Assembly: GCF_019279795.1 (NCBI RefSeq)
Contig: NC_056730.1
Coordinates: 609,336,041-609,400,040, forward strand
Source of the DNA: Protopterus annectens
Taxonomy: Eukaryota > Chordata > Ceratodontiformes > Protopteridae
Length of the DNA stretch: 64,000 bases
Direction of reading: 5' to 3'
The translations under genes and the position numbers were made by a program. A model generated the notes under the pieces. That model made no database searches, had not been told where the DNA came from, and was given only the letters and a program-made list of their open reading frames with translations. Shown piece by piece: positions 23,905 through 34,231 of this stretch. Each line of letters starts with the position of its first letter. The first letter of the stretch is position 1.

Positions 23905-26087
23905 AGGGTATAGTGACAAACAGCTCAGAAGCTGACTTCACACTTCTTCGGACTGAGATGGTATCCATTAAGCCCACTGGGCCAGTGGAAACCACAACAC
24001 ACAATGGTGACTCCTGCACAGACACTTTCTACGGACATCTCCGAGTAAGCATGGACCATGCAATCACAAATGAGAATGACACCTTCACCACCAAGGGAAA
24101 GTGGCCTGTCTGGTGGACCCCAGCCATAAACAAACTGTATAACAGATGAAGGATACTAATGCAAGACAGAGCTACATCTCCAGAATGTAAGGCAGCTGTG
24201 ATCAGCAGTAGAAAGCTACATTCTCACATAAAGACCACGCAAGTTCAACTTGGGGACATAAATCACCACAGACGATGAAGGTAACCACACTGCTTTCTTC
24301 AGTTATGTCTGACGCCTGGGTGGGAACCCTCATATATGCTCAGATTTGGTACACAACAACTTATATCCCAGGGACCTGACAGATATTACTGACACTCTGG
24401 CAGACCAGTTCAGTGCAATGTACCCCCTCCCTCACCCCCAAGACATGATAGTTAACACAGCTGTATGTAACCTAACTGTCATCCTGGATGTCCATGTGAG
24501 CCGCAGTCAGCAAAGACGAGTACACAGCATCAATGGGACCTGATGGTATCCCCAGTTGCATGCTATGTGAACTACAGATGGAGATAAACCTGTATATGCA
24601 GATCCTATTTAACCTTAGCCTTGCTACAGGATCTGTACCTGAACACTGGCGTCGGCAACAGTGGTCCCACTCCACAAAGGAGATGCCTCCACAGACCCTG
24701 GCAGCTACCACCACACAAGCTTAAACAGCCTTGTCTGCAAAGCTTTGTGAAGGGTCATTATGGAGCTTCCACACAGAGACATTGGTGTCCTACAGACCCT
24801 TGATCACACCCAATTCAGCTTTGTACAGTGCAGATCCTGCGTTTTGCACCAAGTTGACTACTTTGAAACTGTCAGTAGAGCCGTTGATGAGGGCTACACA
24901 GTCCACACAACCTACCTGCGCGGCTAAGGCCTTTGACACAATACCCCACTCAGGCATCATAGACAAGCTCAACAGCTGAAATATAACACCATATGTCACA
25001 GCATAGGTTGCAAAATGGCTCAGAAACAGAACCCATAATGTCAACATTGCAGGTGCCTTGTCAGGTTGAAGCCAGTCACAAGTGGTGTCCCACAAGGTTG
25101 TGTCCTGGGACCTCTCTTATTTGGTATTTACTTTTCAGATGTGAAAGCAAACATAGGAGGGTTGTGGCCGACAAAGTTTACAGATGACTGCAACCTGGGC
25201 ACCATAGTGAATACATCAGCCAGCACACACATCCTACAGACTGCCGTCACACTGACAGATAGCTGGTGCTGGACTCATGGCCTAAAACTGACTGCGACTG
25301 ATGTGTAGCCATCCCTTTGGGAGGAACACAGTACCCACAGATCTGTACATAGACAGCAACCCAATGAGTACAGGAAACAAATCAGACAGCTGGGGACACA
25401 TGTAGATAGTGACATCTCATTTGACACCCATGTTGCCAAAGTTGTTTGACAGACTTTCTATCTTGGCCACCTTATCATGGAGGGTATTCCATCCAGACCA
25501 TAGGAGGTCATTGTACCACTATACTTCTCCCTTATCAGGCCCATGCTTGAATACAACGCCCCATTTGGTATGTACCTCAACCAGCACTTGCAGCAGCTGG
25601 AGAGACCCCACAAGTACCTTACCATGAAGATCAGGGATCTACAACACATGTCATATACTTCCAGAATAACTAAACACAAGCTTTTTCAGTGTCATACCAC
25701 ATACGCACAGGTGACCTATGCCTGACATACAAGACCATGTCCGATCAGGATTTGGTAGACATGCTCCACTGCAAGCAATCCACATCCACCAGAAACATGG
25801 GAGCTAAAGATTTGAACCTCAGCACATACATGTATAGGACATGCTGAAGGACAGGGTCATAACTCAGAGGCATCTCAAACTCTAGCAGAGTATCCCAGTT
25901 CATGTTAGACAGAGTACCTCACTGACTCTCTTCAAGAGACATCTGGACAGCTGCATGTGGACAGGGGCACAGACTGGACAGAGGCATAGTCACATTATTC
26001 AATTATGTAAGGTGGTCATAATGTGTCACTACTAAGTCAGAGGCACAATATTTCGTATCTATGCAGTACACATATTACCACTATGAG
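23905..26087 (+). mobile_element. CR1-type LINE fragment, decayed
   Basis: Begins at the end of the endonuclease/linker (SSEADFTLLRTEMVSIKPTG, 23925 onward), continues through VWWTPAINKLYNR near 24112 and a palm with SGVPQGCVLGPLLFGIYFSD near 25081-25140, followed by KFTDDCNLGTIV, and reaches the C-terminal block near 25940. The 3' octamer tail is absent. The next CR1 copy begins directly at about 26088. Frames 24993-25187 and 25066-25308 overlap across a frameshift. Confidence 0.85.
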
Positions 26088-28805
26088 GGGTGGCAATAGC
26101 AATATTCATCAAGGACACCCTCACCTCATGGTTGGTGGCAACACACGATGCATTGGACACCGTCCGGGTGCAATTAACCATAGGCAAGACTGCTCTGAAG
26201 TTTGTAGCATGTTACAGGCCATCCTCTGAAACTCAGGTACCTCACAGAGCTTTCATGAAAACAGTGGCGAGGATACATGTACCTGCAAACACCATCACAC
26301 TGGGTGATCCCAACTATCCAAATATAGACTGGGATCAGTACTACAGCCACAACACTCTAGCCCACAGGTTCCTAGAGTTCATACACTCACATGCCATGGA
26401 AGAACTAGTCACCATCCCCACAAGAGGAGACAACATAGTAGATCTCATCATCACAAACATGGGCTCACAATGTTCAACACCAGAGGTATACCCATCATTG
26501 GTGAGATCAGATCATGACCTACTCTCAGTGGAAGTCCACATCCCACCCCCACCCCAGATAGAAAAGACCACAGTGCAGAACCTCTCAGAAGCCGACTACA
26601 CACTTCTAATGACTGTTGTGGTCTCTTTCAAAACCCCCAAGCCAGCAGACACCATTACCCAAGCCACTGTATCACTTACAACTGCCTTCTACCAGCACCT
26701 TCAAGACTGCATGGATGAGGCAATCCCAAACAAAACACAGACTCGTTGTACCAGAGGCAAGCGTCCAGTGTGGTGGACCTCAGCCATAAACAAGCACTAC
26801 AACACAAGGAAGGAGGTACTACAAGATAGAGCGATATCCGTGGAAGGGTAGACACCCCTGCTCAATATAGGTGAAACACTGAGTTCCCCATGAAATCATC
26901 CAAGGCGAATTTGGGGGGTAAACCCCCTAAGGACCCCCGGGACAACAATGAGGCCTTTTATACATGCGTTACACACCTGGGAGGAAACTCCCAGATATGC
27001 TCAGAATAGGCTCAGAATGCTGTAAATATCACTGAACCTACAGACATTGCCAACATACTGGCTGACAGGTTCAGTGCAGATTTCTCCACCCACCCCTCCA
27101 CCACAACTGGAGAGATATGTATGAAAGAGGATTGTAGCCCCCCAAACATCTCAAATGCTCAGGTGGGAACTGCTCTATCCAAGGAAGGACGCAGCATCCA
27201 TGGGACCAGATGGTGTCCCTGGTTTTGTGCTCCATGAACTCACTCAAGAATTAAACCCGCAGTCAGGGCAGCTGTATGATCTTAGCCTCAACTCAGGATA
27301 TGTTCCCAAGGAGTGGCATATGTCAATGGTGGACCCACTTCACATGGGGTGCCTCCACCGACCACGAAACTACCATCCCATCAGCTTGACAAGCAGGGTC
27401 TGCTAAGCTATGGAGAAGATCATAATGGAAGTCATAGATGAGGACATAGGGACTTGCAGACATTAGATCCAACCCAGTTAGGCTTTGTTGAGGGCAGATC
27501 ATGCCTTTTAAACTTGGTTGACTGTTTCATAACAGACACCAAGGCCATTGACAAGGGCAAGGCACTCCACACAGCCTACCTTGACCTGGCATAGGCTTTC
27601 AACACAATACCCCACTTGGGTATCATTGAAAACATCACCAGCTTAAATGTGAACCCATACATCACAGGATGGGTTGCAAACCGGCTACGTGACAGAACAG
27701 ACAGGTTCAGACTTGCTGGTGCCATGTCACACTCCACAACTGTCACAAGTGGTGTCCCACAGGGCTCAGTCCTGGGCCACTATTGCTCAGCATCTACTTT
27801 TCAGAAGTACAAGCAAACACAGCAGGATTATGGCTGACAAAGTTTGAAGATGACTGCAGACTGGGAACCATAGTTGGACACCCATCTGACACAGACATCC
27901 TTCAGAAGGGTGTCATAGTCACGGATAACTGCTGCCAGAGCCATGGCCTTACATTACACACTAAACAATGCATAGCCATACCCTTTGGGAAGAACAAGGT
28001 TACCACTAGTTCCCATGTAGGTGGCAATCCTCTAAGCACACAGGAGGTTATCAGGGACCTGGGCACCCAGGTTGAGAGTAACCTTTTGTTTGACACTCAT
28101 GTTGCCAGGGTAGTTAGGTAGAACTTCTACATTGCCCACCTCATCATGCAGGGATTCACATCTAGATCCAGGGAGGTCATTGTTCCCCTGTACTCTTTAC
28201 TCATCGGACCATTGATTGAGTGCAATGCCCCATTCAGCATGTATATGACCTGACACCTATGGCAATTGGATGGGCCCACAAATTCCTCGACAGGAGGAGA
28301 AAGGGTCTCAAACATATTTCTTATGCTGCCCGACTGGAGGAATTCCAGCTTGATTCCGTGACTTACCGTCTGCTCAGAGGTGACCTGTGCCTGACATCCA
28401 AGGCCATGTCCAAACCTGAGTTAATGTACACGCTTCACCTCAAGACCTCTACATCCATCAGAACTACAGTGGCAGGAGATTTAAACCTCAACACAGATAT
28501 TAATAGGATGTGCTGGAGGGACAGATTCTTCAACCAGAGAGTCCCTATGCTGTGGAACAACATCCTGGTACATGTGAGGCTGAGTACCTCACTGGCTTTG
28601 TTCAAGTGAGATCTTAATCAATGGATGGGAGATTGCAGGTATGCCCCAGGGATAACCTCAGTATCACTGCTTGTCAGAGCACAGCAATATAATGGGCAAA
28701 TTATCCGTCAGAGTGAAGGTGCGGCAGACTCCACGGAACTCTGGTCTAGGCTTATAAATGCCCTAGGGCAGATAGCCTAGTATGAACCTGTGAACCTGTG
28801 AACAT
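26088..28805 (+). mobile_element. CR1-type LINE, decayed, paralogue of 13.5-16.2 kb
   Basis: Endonuclease, linker, reverse transcriptase and C-terminus are all represented. The 3' end has GCCCTAGGGCAGATAGCC and octamers degenerated to GAACCTGT. Palm motifs: TSGVPQGSVLGHYCS at 27750 (the LGPLLFG part is broken) and KFEDDCRLGTIV near 27840 (FADD has become FEDD). Similarity to the 13.3-kb copy continues past the CR1 3' end into Harbinger-related sequence (28806-29510 versus 16233-16765), so the two are duplicates of one locus and not independent insertions. Confidence 0.9.
26090..26851 (+). pseudogene. CR1 endonuclease plus linker, 253-codon open frame
   Basis: The longest open endonuclease frame in the middle of the window. 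It holds IFIKDTLTSWLVATHDALD, then LGDPNYPNIDWDQYYSHNT, TRGDNIVDLIITNMGS, LVRSDHDLLSVEVHIPPPP and VWWTSAINKHYNTRKE. SDH is kept; GDFN has become GDPN, which removes a residue of the metal-binding core region. The N-terminal part with the ETW motif is missing and the frame stops before the reverse transcriptase. As part of a LINE protein it would cut the DNA target; this copy is not expected to. Confidence 0.8.
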
Positions 28806-29456
28806 AGGCCTGGGGCAGTTGCTGCTATTAGGACAGTGGTCTGCAGCAAGCTATATAGTAGTAGTCAGTTTTAGCCATTGGTGTTTGACCATGGCTAATG
28901 CATGTTGCTTCTTGTTGTGGTAACAACAGGGGTGTGGTTATCCATGCCATTTATTGGTAGTCACCCTCATTTTGTATCTTGTTCCATGTTTTTGCACATG
29001 TACATCACTGTATGAGGTGTGCCCTGGTAGTGTCAGGGTGCTGATGTGCGCTTTGACCCTGTTTTCTATTACAGCACTGATATGTGCATTCCCTATACTG
29101 TGTGCATTTACACTGCACACATCTTGCTGTTTATACCTTTGCCATTGGGTAGCATTACATCTAGGTTTCTATCCCTTGTGATAGCTATGAGGTGGGTTTG
29201 TGTTTTTGTGGTTTATGATTGGTGAGGGTGGATGTTAGTCATGGTCCTCAGGTGTGCATATGATACATGGTATTACATTACTTAACACATGGCATTCATG
29301 CCTCGGGTGGTGCTGCAGGGCTGCCTCTGTCGGATGCACATACTACACTCCCTGTACATTTGGAAGCAGGTTGTGTCATGTTAGGCATCCCTGTTACTGT
29401 ATGAGTGAGTCAGAGTGGGTATCGGTCCCAGTGTTCCTACTGACCAAGCATATGTG
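28806..29456 (-). mobile_element. Harbinger region downstream of the transposase
   Basis: Shared with 16233-16765 (for example CAGTGGTCTGCAGCAAGCTA). It lies 3' of the minus-strand transposase relic and is probably its 3' untranslated and terminal region. No clear terminal inverted repeat was found at the junction with the CR1 tail. Confidence 0.5.
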
Positions 29457-30262
29457 CTATCGTTGCCTCTTTGCCAAGGCCAGGGCATACTGGGCACGCC
29501 TCCTTCTGCCTACTGGGACAAGGTCAGGTTGTTCCTCCTCCAAGTCACCCCTGCCTGTGGTGGCCTTGGCAATGGTGGGGATGTTTGGCCCAGCCCTGTG
29601 CTGGTCCTGCTGCAGCTGTTTCCTTGGGATCATATTATGTAGCATAGCACATATCATGATCATTTGGGTACATGTAGTTGGTGTGTACTGCAAAGCTCCA
29701 CCAGGCGTGTCCAGACACGGAACCGTGATTTGAGCAGCCCAAACACACGCTCTATGATATTACGTGTTTGTGCGTGTGCCTCATTATGGCGTTCCTGTTC
29801 GGGTGTGTGTGCATTTCTGATGGGTGTCATCAGCCACGGCTCAAGTGCATAACCAGCATCCCCACTAGGTGTCCGTGTGGGAAGTCCCCATTGGCAAATG
29901 ATTGGTACAGCTGCGTCAGATGCCAGATGTGGGAATCGTGGTAGCTACCAGGGCAGCCAGCACACACATTCATTATTATGCCTGGGCATCACCACGACCT
30001 GGCAGTTGATGGAGGGGTATCCCTTGCGGTTAATGTAGACTCTACCCGCTCACCGGCTGGTGCCTTGATGCGTGTAATGCGTGCAGTCTATTGCACCCAG
30101 CACCTCAGGGTATCCGCTATTTGCTGGAAGAGACGCATATTGCTGGACACAACCTCACGGTCACTAGGGACATATATATGATCACTGACATGTGGTGACA
30201 TGGCATCCAGGAACTGGTGCAGTACCCTGGAGGCTGATGCCTGTGATATCCCCATTCTAAAG
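29457..30262 (-). pseudogene. PIF/Harbinger DDE transposase relic (HARBI1-like)
   Basis: Minus-strand blocks in the correct family order, broken by frameshifts. First comes a helix-turn-helix-like start (RMGISQASASRVLHQFLDAM, 30261-30200). Next are EVLGAIDCTHY near 30100-30075, with the first catalytic Asp; YINRKGYPSINCQVVVMPR near 30035-29980; PGSYHDSHIWHLTQLYQSF near 29960-29900, with the second Asp; and DAGYALEPWLMTP near 29855-29820. The last blocks are NIIERVFGLLKSRFR near 29760-29710, with the catalytic Glu, and TTCTQMIMICAMLHNMI at about 29680-29630. Such transposases cut and rejoin the element ends and act with a Myb-like partner. All three acidic residues are visible, but at least three frame breaks make it a pseudogene. 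The N-terminus is cut at about 30262 by a PLE fragment. Confidence 0.85.
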
Positions 30263-30890
30263 GCAAAACATTGTTTCTGACTTCCATAACTAAGTCATGA
30301 TTATAACCTCTTGCTAGGAACATATTCATCATTTTGTCAGCTTCTCTGTTTAAATCATTCTTGTCAATGCATATTTTACTTAGTCTAATAAATTGACTTT
30401 TCAAGATACCTTTAAAGGTATGACGAGGATGCATGCTGTCGTATTTCAAAATAGTGTTCCTCCAGCATTCTTTCTTAAACAGTGTGGTTATTAATCTCCC
30501 TCCTCTAATATTTATACTTACATCTAAAAAGTTAACTGATGAATAGGAAGTTTCAACTGAAAACCTCAAAAAAGTAGTAGTGGTTTCTAAATAAATTTTA
30601 AAATCATAAAATTCTTTAACGGAGCCATCCCAAACAATCAAAATATCATCAACAAAACGTTTGTATAACAGAACTTTGTGGAATGAAGGGTGTGCAAAAA
30701 CATTGTTCAACTCCCAGTGGTGTACAACTAGATTTGCATATGTGTTTGCACATGGGGTTCCCATGGCCACACCACAGGACTGGAGATAAAGTTTGTCCCT
30801 GAAGGCAAACACATTGTTGCTTAATACCATATCCAATGGTTGACATAACATTTTTATTTTTTCATACCTATTTTATTAATACTGACTTCA
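30263..30890 (-). pseudogene. Penelope-like reverse transcriptase fragment
   Basis: The minus-strand frame from 30851 reads CGVAMGTPCANTYANLVVHH, then YKRFVDDILIVWDG (the DD palm motif), TTTFLRFSVETSYSSVNFLD, KKECWRNTILKYDSMHPRHT and LNREADKMMNMFLARGY. This order is typical of PLE reverse transcriptases, which are related to telomerase. About 200 residues are open. The fingers and the GIY-YIG end are missing. At 30262 it fuses to Harbinger sequence in another frame, so the 244-codon frame 30851-30117 is an artificial chimera. It is a separate copy from the palindrome at 31.8 kb. Confidence 0.85.
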
Positions 30891-31756
30891 AAATAACCAG
30901 TGCAATTATAGGTTAATAGGTTCACAGGTTACCAAAGTGTATTCATTTAGCATCGTTATAATTGCATCATCTGCATCAGATACTGCCAAAGGAACAATGC
31001 AATCTTCCCCTTTCTTCCATTCTCTTCCTTTATTTTCCAGTTAATGTTTCATTAAATATTTATCAATAAACTGAATTAAACAGTACTAATTGCACAAACT
31101 TGTTTAATCCCTCTCATTTTATCTCTTTCCCCAGCCACCCAGTTACTAATGGCTAAAGCTTCATATGTCAATATACTAAACTAATAACATTTTAAACTGT
31201 ATATCTAAAAGTGTGTCTACCTAATAAAGGCTTTATTAAATCATGATAGGCAAAATCAAAAGCTTTTACACTCATTTTTATAACTCTATCTCGTCCTTTC
31301 CAATGTATCTTTTCCACAACTTCCCTGTGCATTATTACTTGACTAACTTTAGCCTCACCATAAATTTCTGGCTCTATTAGCTCTTTTTTTTTTTTATTCT
31401 GATTTGCAAGATGTTAGTCAAGCATTTGTTATATATACTTGACATTACAAACAGTTCCCAGTTATCTAATAACCTCTTTTCCATATAAATGTTGAAATCT
31501 TTCTAAACATTTCTTTATTTACCTTCACCCCTCTCTTTACTACCTGTAAAACCACTACCATCGAATGCCTTTATGAAGCTGTATCTCAACCCATGTAATC
31601 CTGGTGGTGAGTTCTTCGCCATTTTTCACACTTTCTTTGCCTCCATTACCATAATATCTACCTCAGTTATCATTAGTGAATTATCTTTAAATACTTAAAC
31701 AGCCCACTTCTCACCTTCCATTATTCCCTACTTATCAGAATTTTTTCTGCAAGTAC
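30891..31756. other. AT-rich region without recognisable gene
   Basis: T/A-rich sequence with only short frames, left flank of the PLE palindrome. No motif recognised. Confidence 0.5.
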
Positions 31757-31771
31757 TTTCCTATATATTTC
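31757..31771. repeat. Target-site duplication, left
   Basis: TTTCCTATATATTTC here is repeated exactly at 34217-34231, on both sides of the PLE palindrome. A 15-bp direct repeat bracketing the whole structure indicates one integration event. Confidence 0.85.
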
Positions 31772-31809
31772 TGAAAAATGAGGTGCTCCAACGAAACCAG
31801 GTTCAATAA

Positions 31810-31892
31810 AAGTGAATGTAACGTACTTTATTTGAACAGAAATAAAACAACGTTTTCGCTTCTGTAACACAGAAGCTTCTTCAGCATGCCAA
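31810..31892 (-). ncRNA. Hammerhead-ribozyme-like motif, left arm
   Basis: Mirror image of the motif at 34082-34164. On the minus strand CTGAAGAA (31884-31877) is followed by an 8-bp stem II, GAAA, a long stem III and the NUH-type site UUA, with the predicted cut after the A at 31819. See the right-arm entry for the fold and for the one-base departure from the usual core. Confidence 0.5.
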
Positions 31893-32280
31893 CAATTGGA
31901 AGCTCACTTAATTTAAATCTCATTACAAGCATGTGACTGGTTCAACCCATTTCTAGTTTAAAGACAAATCCCATGGTTTAAATCAATGAGCTTCATTTTA
32001 AAAATAAATGCTTATCGAAATGCAAGCTAGTAGTACACTTGGAATTGTAAAAAGTAACAGTTAAAATCAATAAAGATAAAATGTAATAAAATTGGTGTGT
32101 GCAGTGTATAAAATACACCCCATCAAACTAAAACAACCTACCCGAGCTTGGAGCTATATAAATTCACCAGTTTACCCTTTTGTGCTGGTGGTTACACGTA
32201 TTAGAACCAAAATTCTAAACTAGTAGCTAAAATTGTGGTGATGAACTTGGAAATAACAAGTGAGTGTAAGAGTAAGAAAT

Positions 32281-32289
32281 TATTTATTT

Positions 32290-32337
<48 letters not shown>

Positions 32338-32360
32338 TATAATAATAATTTATTTATTAA
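32281..32360. repeat. (TAA)n microsatellite
   Basis: Long TAATAATAA run within the left arm of the PLE palindrome. The right arm carries only a short counterpart near 33655-33690, so the array expanded or contracted after the palindrome formed. Confidence 0.95.
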
Positions 32361-32489
32361 TAATTAAGCCTCAAACAACTAACTAACACCTTTAAAATGC
32401 CCCAATAACAATCTATCAGAAAAAAATGTAAGCGATGTGAGCTATCACATACACAATAGAAATTACTGTGGGGCTGAAAACAGGTCCCC

Positions 32490-33175
32490 TCACCTTAAGT
32501 AGCTCTTATACTTTAGAATAGAGGCTATATTACAGTTATCATTGAGACCCGGAAAAGAGAAAGCATCTAATTGTAGTTGCCACTCTAATTCACGGGTCTC
32601 CAATAATAGTGACTGGGGACCCCCTCTTTTATCACACAGTACTTGGTCAATGCCCATAAATTTGAAGCTGTGACCACAGTTGTTAAGTGTGTGTTTGGCA
32701 AGAGCATTATCACTCTTCTGATTCCTGATGGCATATAGGTGTTGGTAAATACGGTCCCTCAAACGACGGTCCGTCTTGCCAACATAGAATGCTTTACAGC
32801 ATTCGCAGAAGGCTACATAAACAATTGATTTACTGTTGCAGTTGATCTTATGGTTGATGGTAAACTTCCTTTTGCCAATAGTAAAGGAATTGCCTACGCG
32901 TAGGTGTATGCACCATTTGCAACACCCACAGGTGGCCGTACCCTTATGTTTGATCATAAGGTCTGTCGAATTGTTTCTCTGCAACAAGTCCTTGAGGTTG
33001 TAGCCTCTTTTAAAAATGAATGACGGAGTGTTGCCCAACTTATCATGCAGTCCTGTGTTGGTGATGAAATACCAATTCTTGCGTATGATAAGAGCATAAA
33101 AACCCTGAATGTGTACTGAATGGGGAGATGAAAGCTGTTGAAAAATTGGGTCTACTACGAGGCTCGAACACCTCC
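32490..33175 (-). CDS. PLE zinc-finger linker and GIY-YIG endonuclease (5'-truncated)
   Basis: The open minus-strand frame 33038-32490 (182 codons) continues upstream in frame to about 33170. Order: linker (GNTPSFIFKRGYNLKDLL), a Cys cluster (TCGCCKWC, as in Neptune-type PLEs), then the GIY-YIG core. IVYVAFCECCKAFYVGKTDR carries the Y..A-Y-VGKT form of the motif, and RLRDRIYQHLYAIR has the catalytic Arg. ALAKHTLNNCGHSF and RELEWQLQLDAF follow, and the frame ends KSYLR at 32490. The domain nicks target DNA to prime reverse transcription. The reading frame is intact, but the reverse transcriptase is missing, so no complete PLE protein can be made here. Confidence 0.85.
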
Positions 33176-33177
33176 AA

Positions 33178-33526
33178 ATTACAGTAAATCAATTGTTTAT
33201 GTAGCCTTCTGTGAATGCTGTAAAGCATTCTATGTTGGCAAGACGGACCGTCATTTGAGGGACCGTATTTACCAACACCTATATGCCATCAGGAATCAGA
33301 AGAGTGATAATGCTCTTGCCAAACACACACTTAACAACTGTGGTCACAGCTTCAATCTTTGGGCATTGACCAAGTACTGTGTGATAAAAGAGGGGGTCCC
33401 CAGTCACTATTATTGGAGACCCGTGAATTAGAGTGGCAACTACAATTAGATGCTTGCTCTTTTCCGGGTCTGAATGATAACTGTAATATAGCCTCTATTC
33501 TAAAGTTTAAGAGCTACTTAAGGTGA
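33178..33526 (+). pseudogene. PLE GIY-YIG endonuclease, right arm, frameshifted
   Basis: Begins at SKSIVYVAFCECCKAFYVGK and is nearly identical to the left arm through ALAKHTLNNCGHSF. Near 33353-33360 one base is missing relative to the left arm (TTCAATCTTTGGGC versus TTCAAATTTATGGGC), so the frame shifts and stops at 33431. The remaining sequence to AGAGCTACTTAAGGTGAG is present but out of frame. The Cys-cluster linker is absent because this arm starts downstream of it. Confidence 0.85.
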
Positions 33527-34081
33527 GGGGACCTGTTTTCAGCCCCACAGTAATTTCTATTGTGTATGTGATAGCTCACATCGCTTACATTTTTTTCTGA
33601 TAGATTGTTATTGGGGCATTTTAAAGGTGTTAGTTAGTTGTTTGAGGCTTAATTATTAATAAATAAATTATTATTATTATTAATAAATAAATAATTTCTT
33701 ACTCTTACACTCACTTGTTATTTCCAAGTTCATCACCACAATTTTAGCTACTAGTTTAGAATTTTGGTTCTAATACGTGTAACCACCAGCACAAAAGGGT
33801 AAACTGGTGAATCTATATAGCTCCAAGCTCGGGTAGGTTGTTTTAGTTTGATGGGGTGTATTTTATACACTGCACACACCAATTTTATTACATTTTATCT
33901 TTATTGATTTTAACTGTTACTTTTTACAATTCCAAGTGTACTACTAGCTTGCATTTCGATAAGCATTTATTTTTAAAATGAAGCTCATTGATTTAAACCA
34001 TGGGATTTGTCTTTAAACTAGAAATGGGTTGAACCAGTCACATGCTTGTAATGAGATTTAAATTAAGTGAGCTTCCAATTG

Positions 34082-34164
34082 TTGGCATGCTGAAGAAGCT
34101 TCTGTGTTACAGAAGCGAAAACGTTGTTTTATTTCTGTTCAAATAAAGTACGTTACATTCACTT
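34082..34164 (+). ncRNA. Hammerhead-ribozyme-like motif, right arm
   Basis: CTGAAGAA (34090-34097), an 8-bp helix GCTTCTGT/ACAGAAGC (34098-34105 with 34109-34116) closed by a 3-nt loop, then GAAA (34117-34120). Stem III follows: AACGT pairs with ACGTT (about 34119-34123 with 34150-34154), and inside it TTTATTT pairs with AAATAAA. A17 at 34155 follows U at 34154, a permitted NUH cleavage site. Flanking stem I is weak (GCATG against CATTC, one mismatch). The core has one extra A compared with the usual CUGANGA before stem II. PLEs are known to carry hammerhead ribozymes. The fold is by eye and activity is inferred. Confidence 0.55.
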
Positions 34165-34216
34165 TTATTGAACCTGGTTTCGTTGGAGCACCTCATTTTT
34201 CAGTTTAGTTTTGGCG

Positions 34217-34231
34217 TTTCCTATATATTTC
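34217..34231. repeat. Target-site duplication, right
   Basis: Exact copy of the 15 bp at 31757-31771, 14 bp beyond the end of the palindrome. Confidence 0.85.

Larger units (their letters stand above)
31772..34202. mobile_element. Penelope-like element as a head-to-head palindrome
   Basis: Two partial PLE copies face each other with their 3' ends outward. The minus-strand copy runs from about 33175 to 31772; the plus-strand copy runs from about 33178 to 34202. Arms of about 1.03 kb are near-identical by eye. The outer parts align exactly (31772 pairs with 34202, 31884 with 34090), and differences are mostly a longer (TAA)n run in the left arm and a one-base deletion in the right endonuclease frame. 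The left copy extends further 5', into the region between reverse transcriptase and endonuclease (KNWYFITNTGLHDKLGN). A 14-bp extra piece (34203-34216) precedes the right target-site repeat. Reverse transcriptase is absent from both arms. Confidence 0.9.

Noticed and set aside
30117..30851. 244-codon minus-strand frame as one gene
   Set aside because: Its first ~195 residues are PLE reverse transcriptase and the rest is Harbinger sequence read in the wrong frame. It is a chimera of two broken elements.
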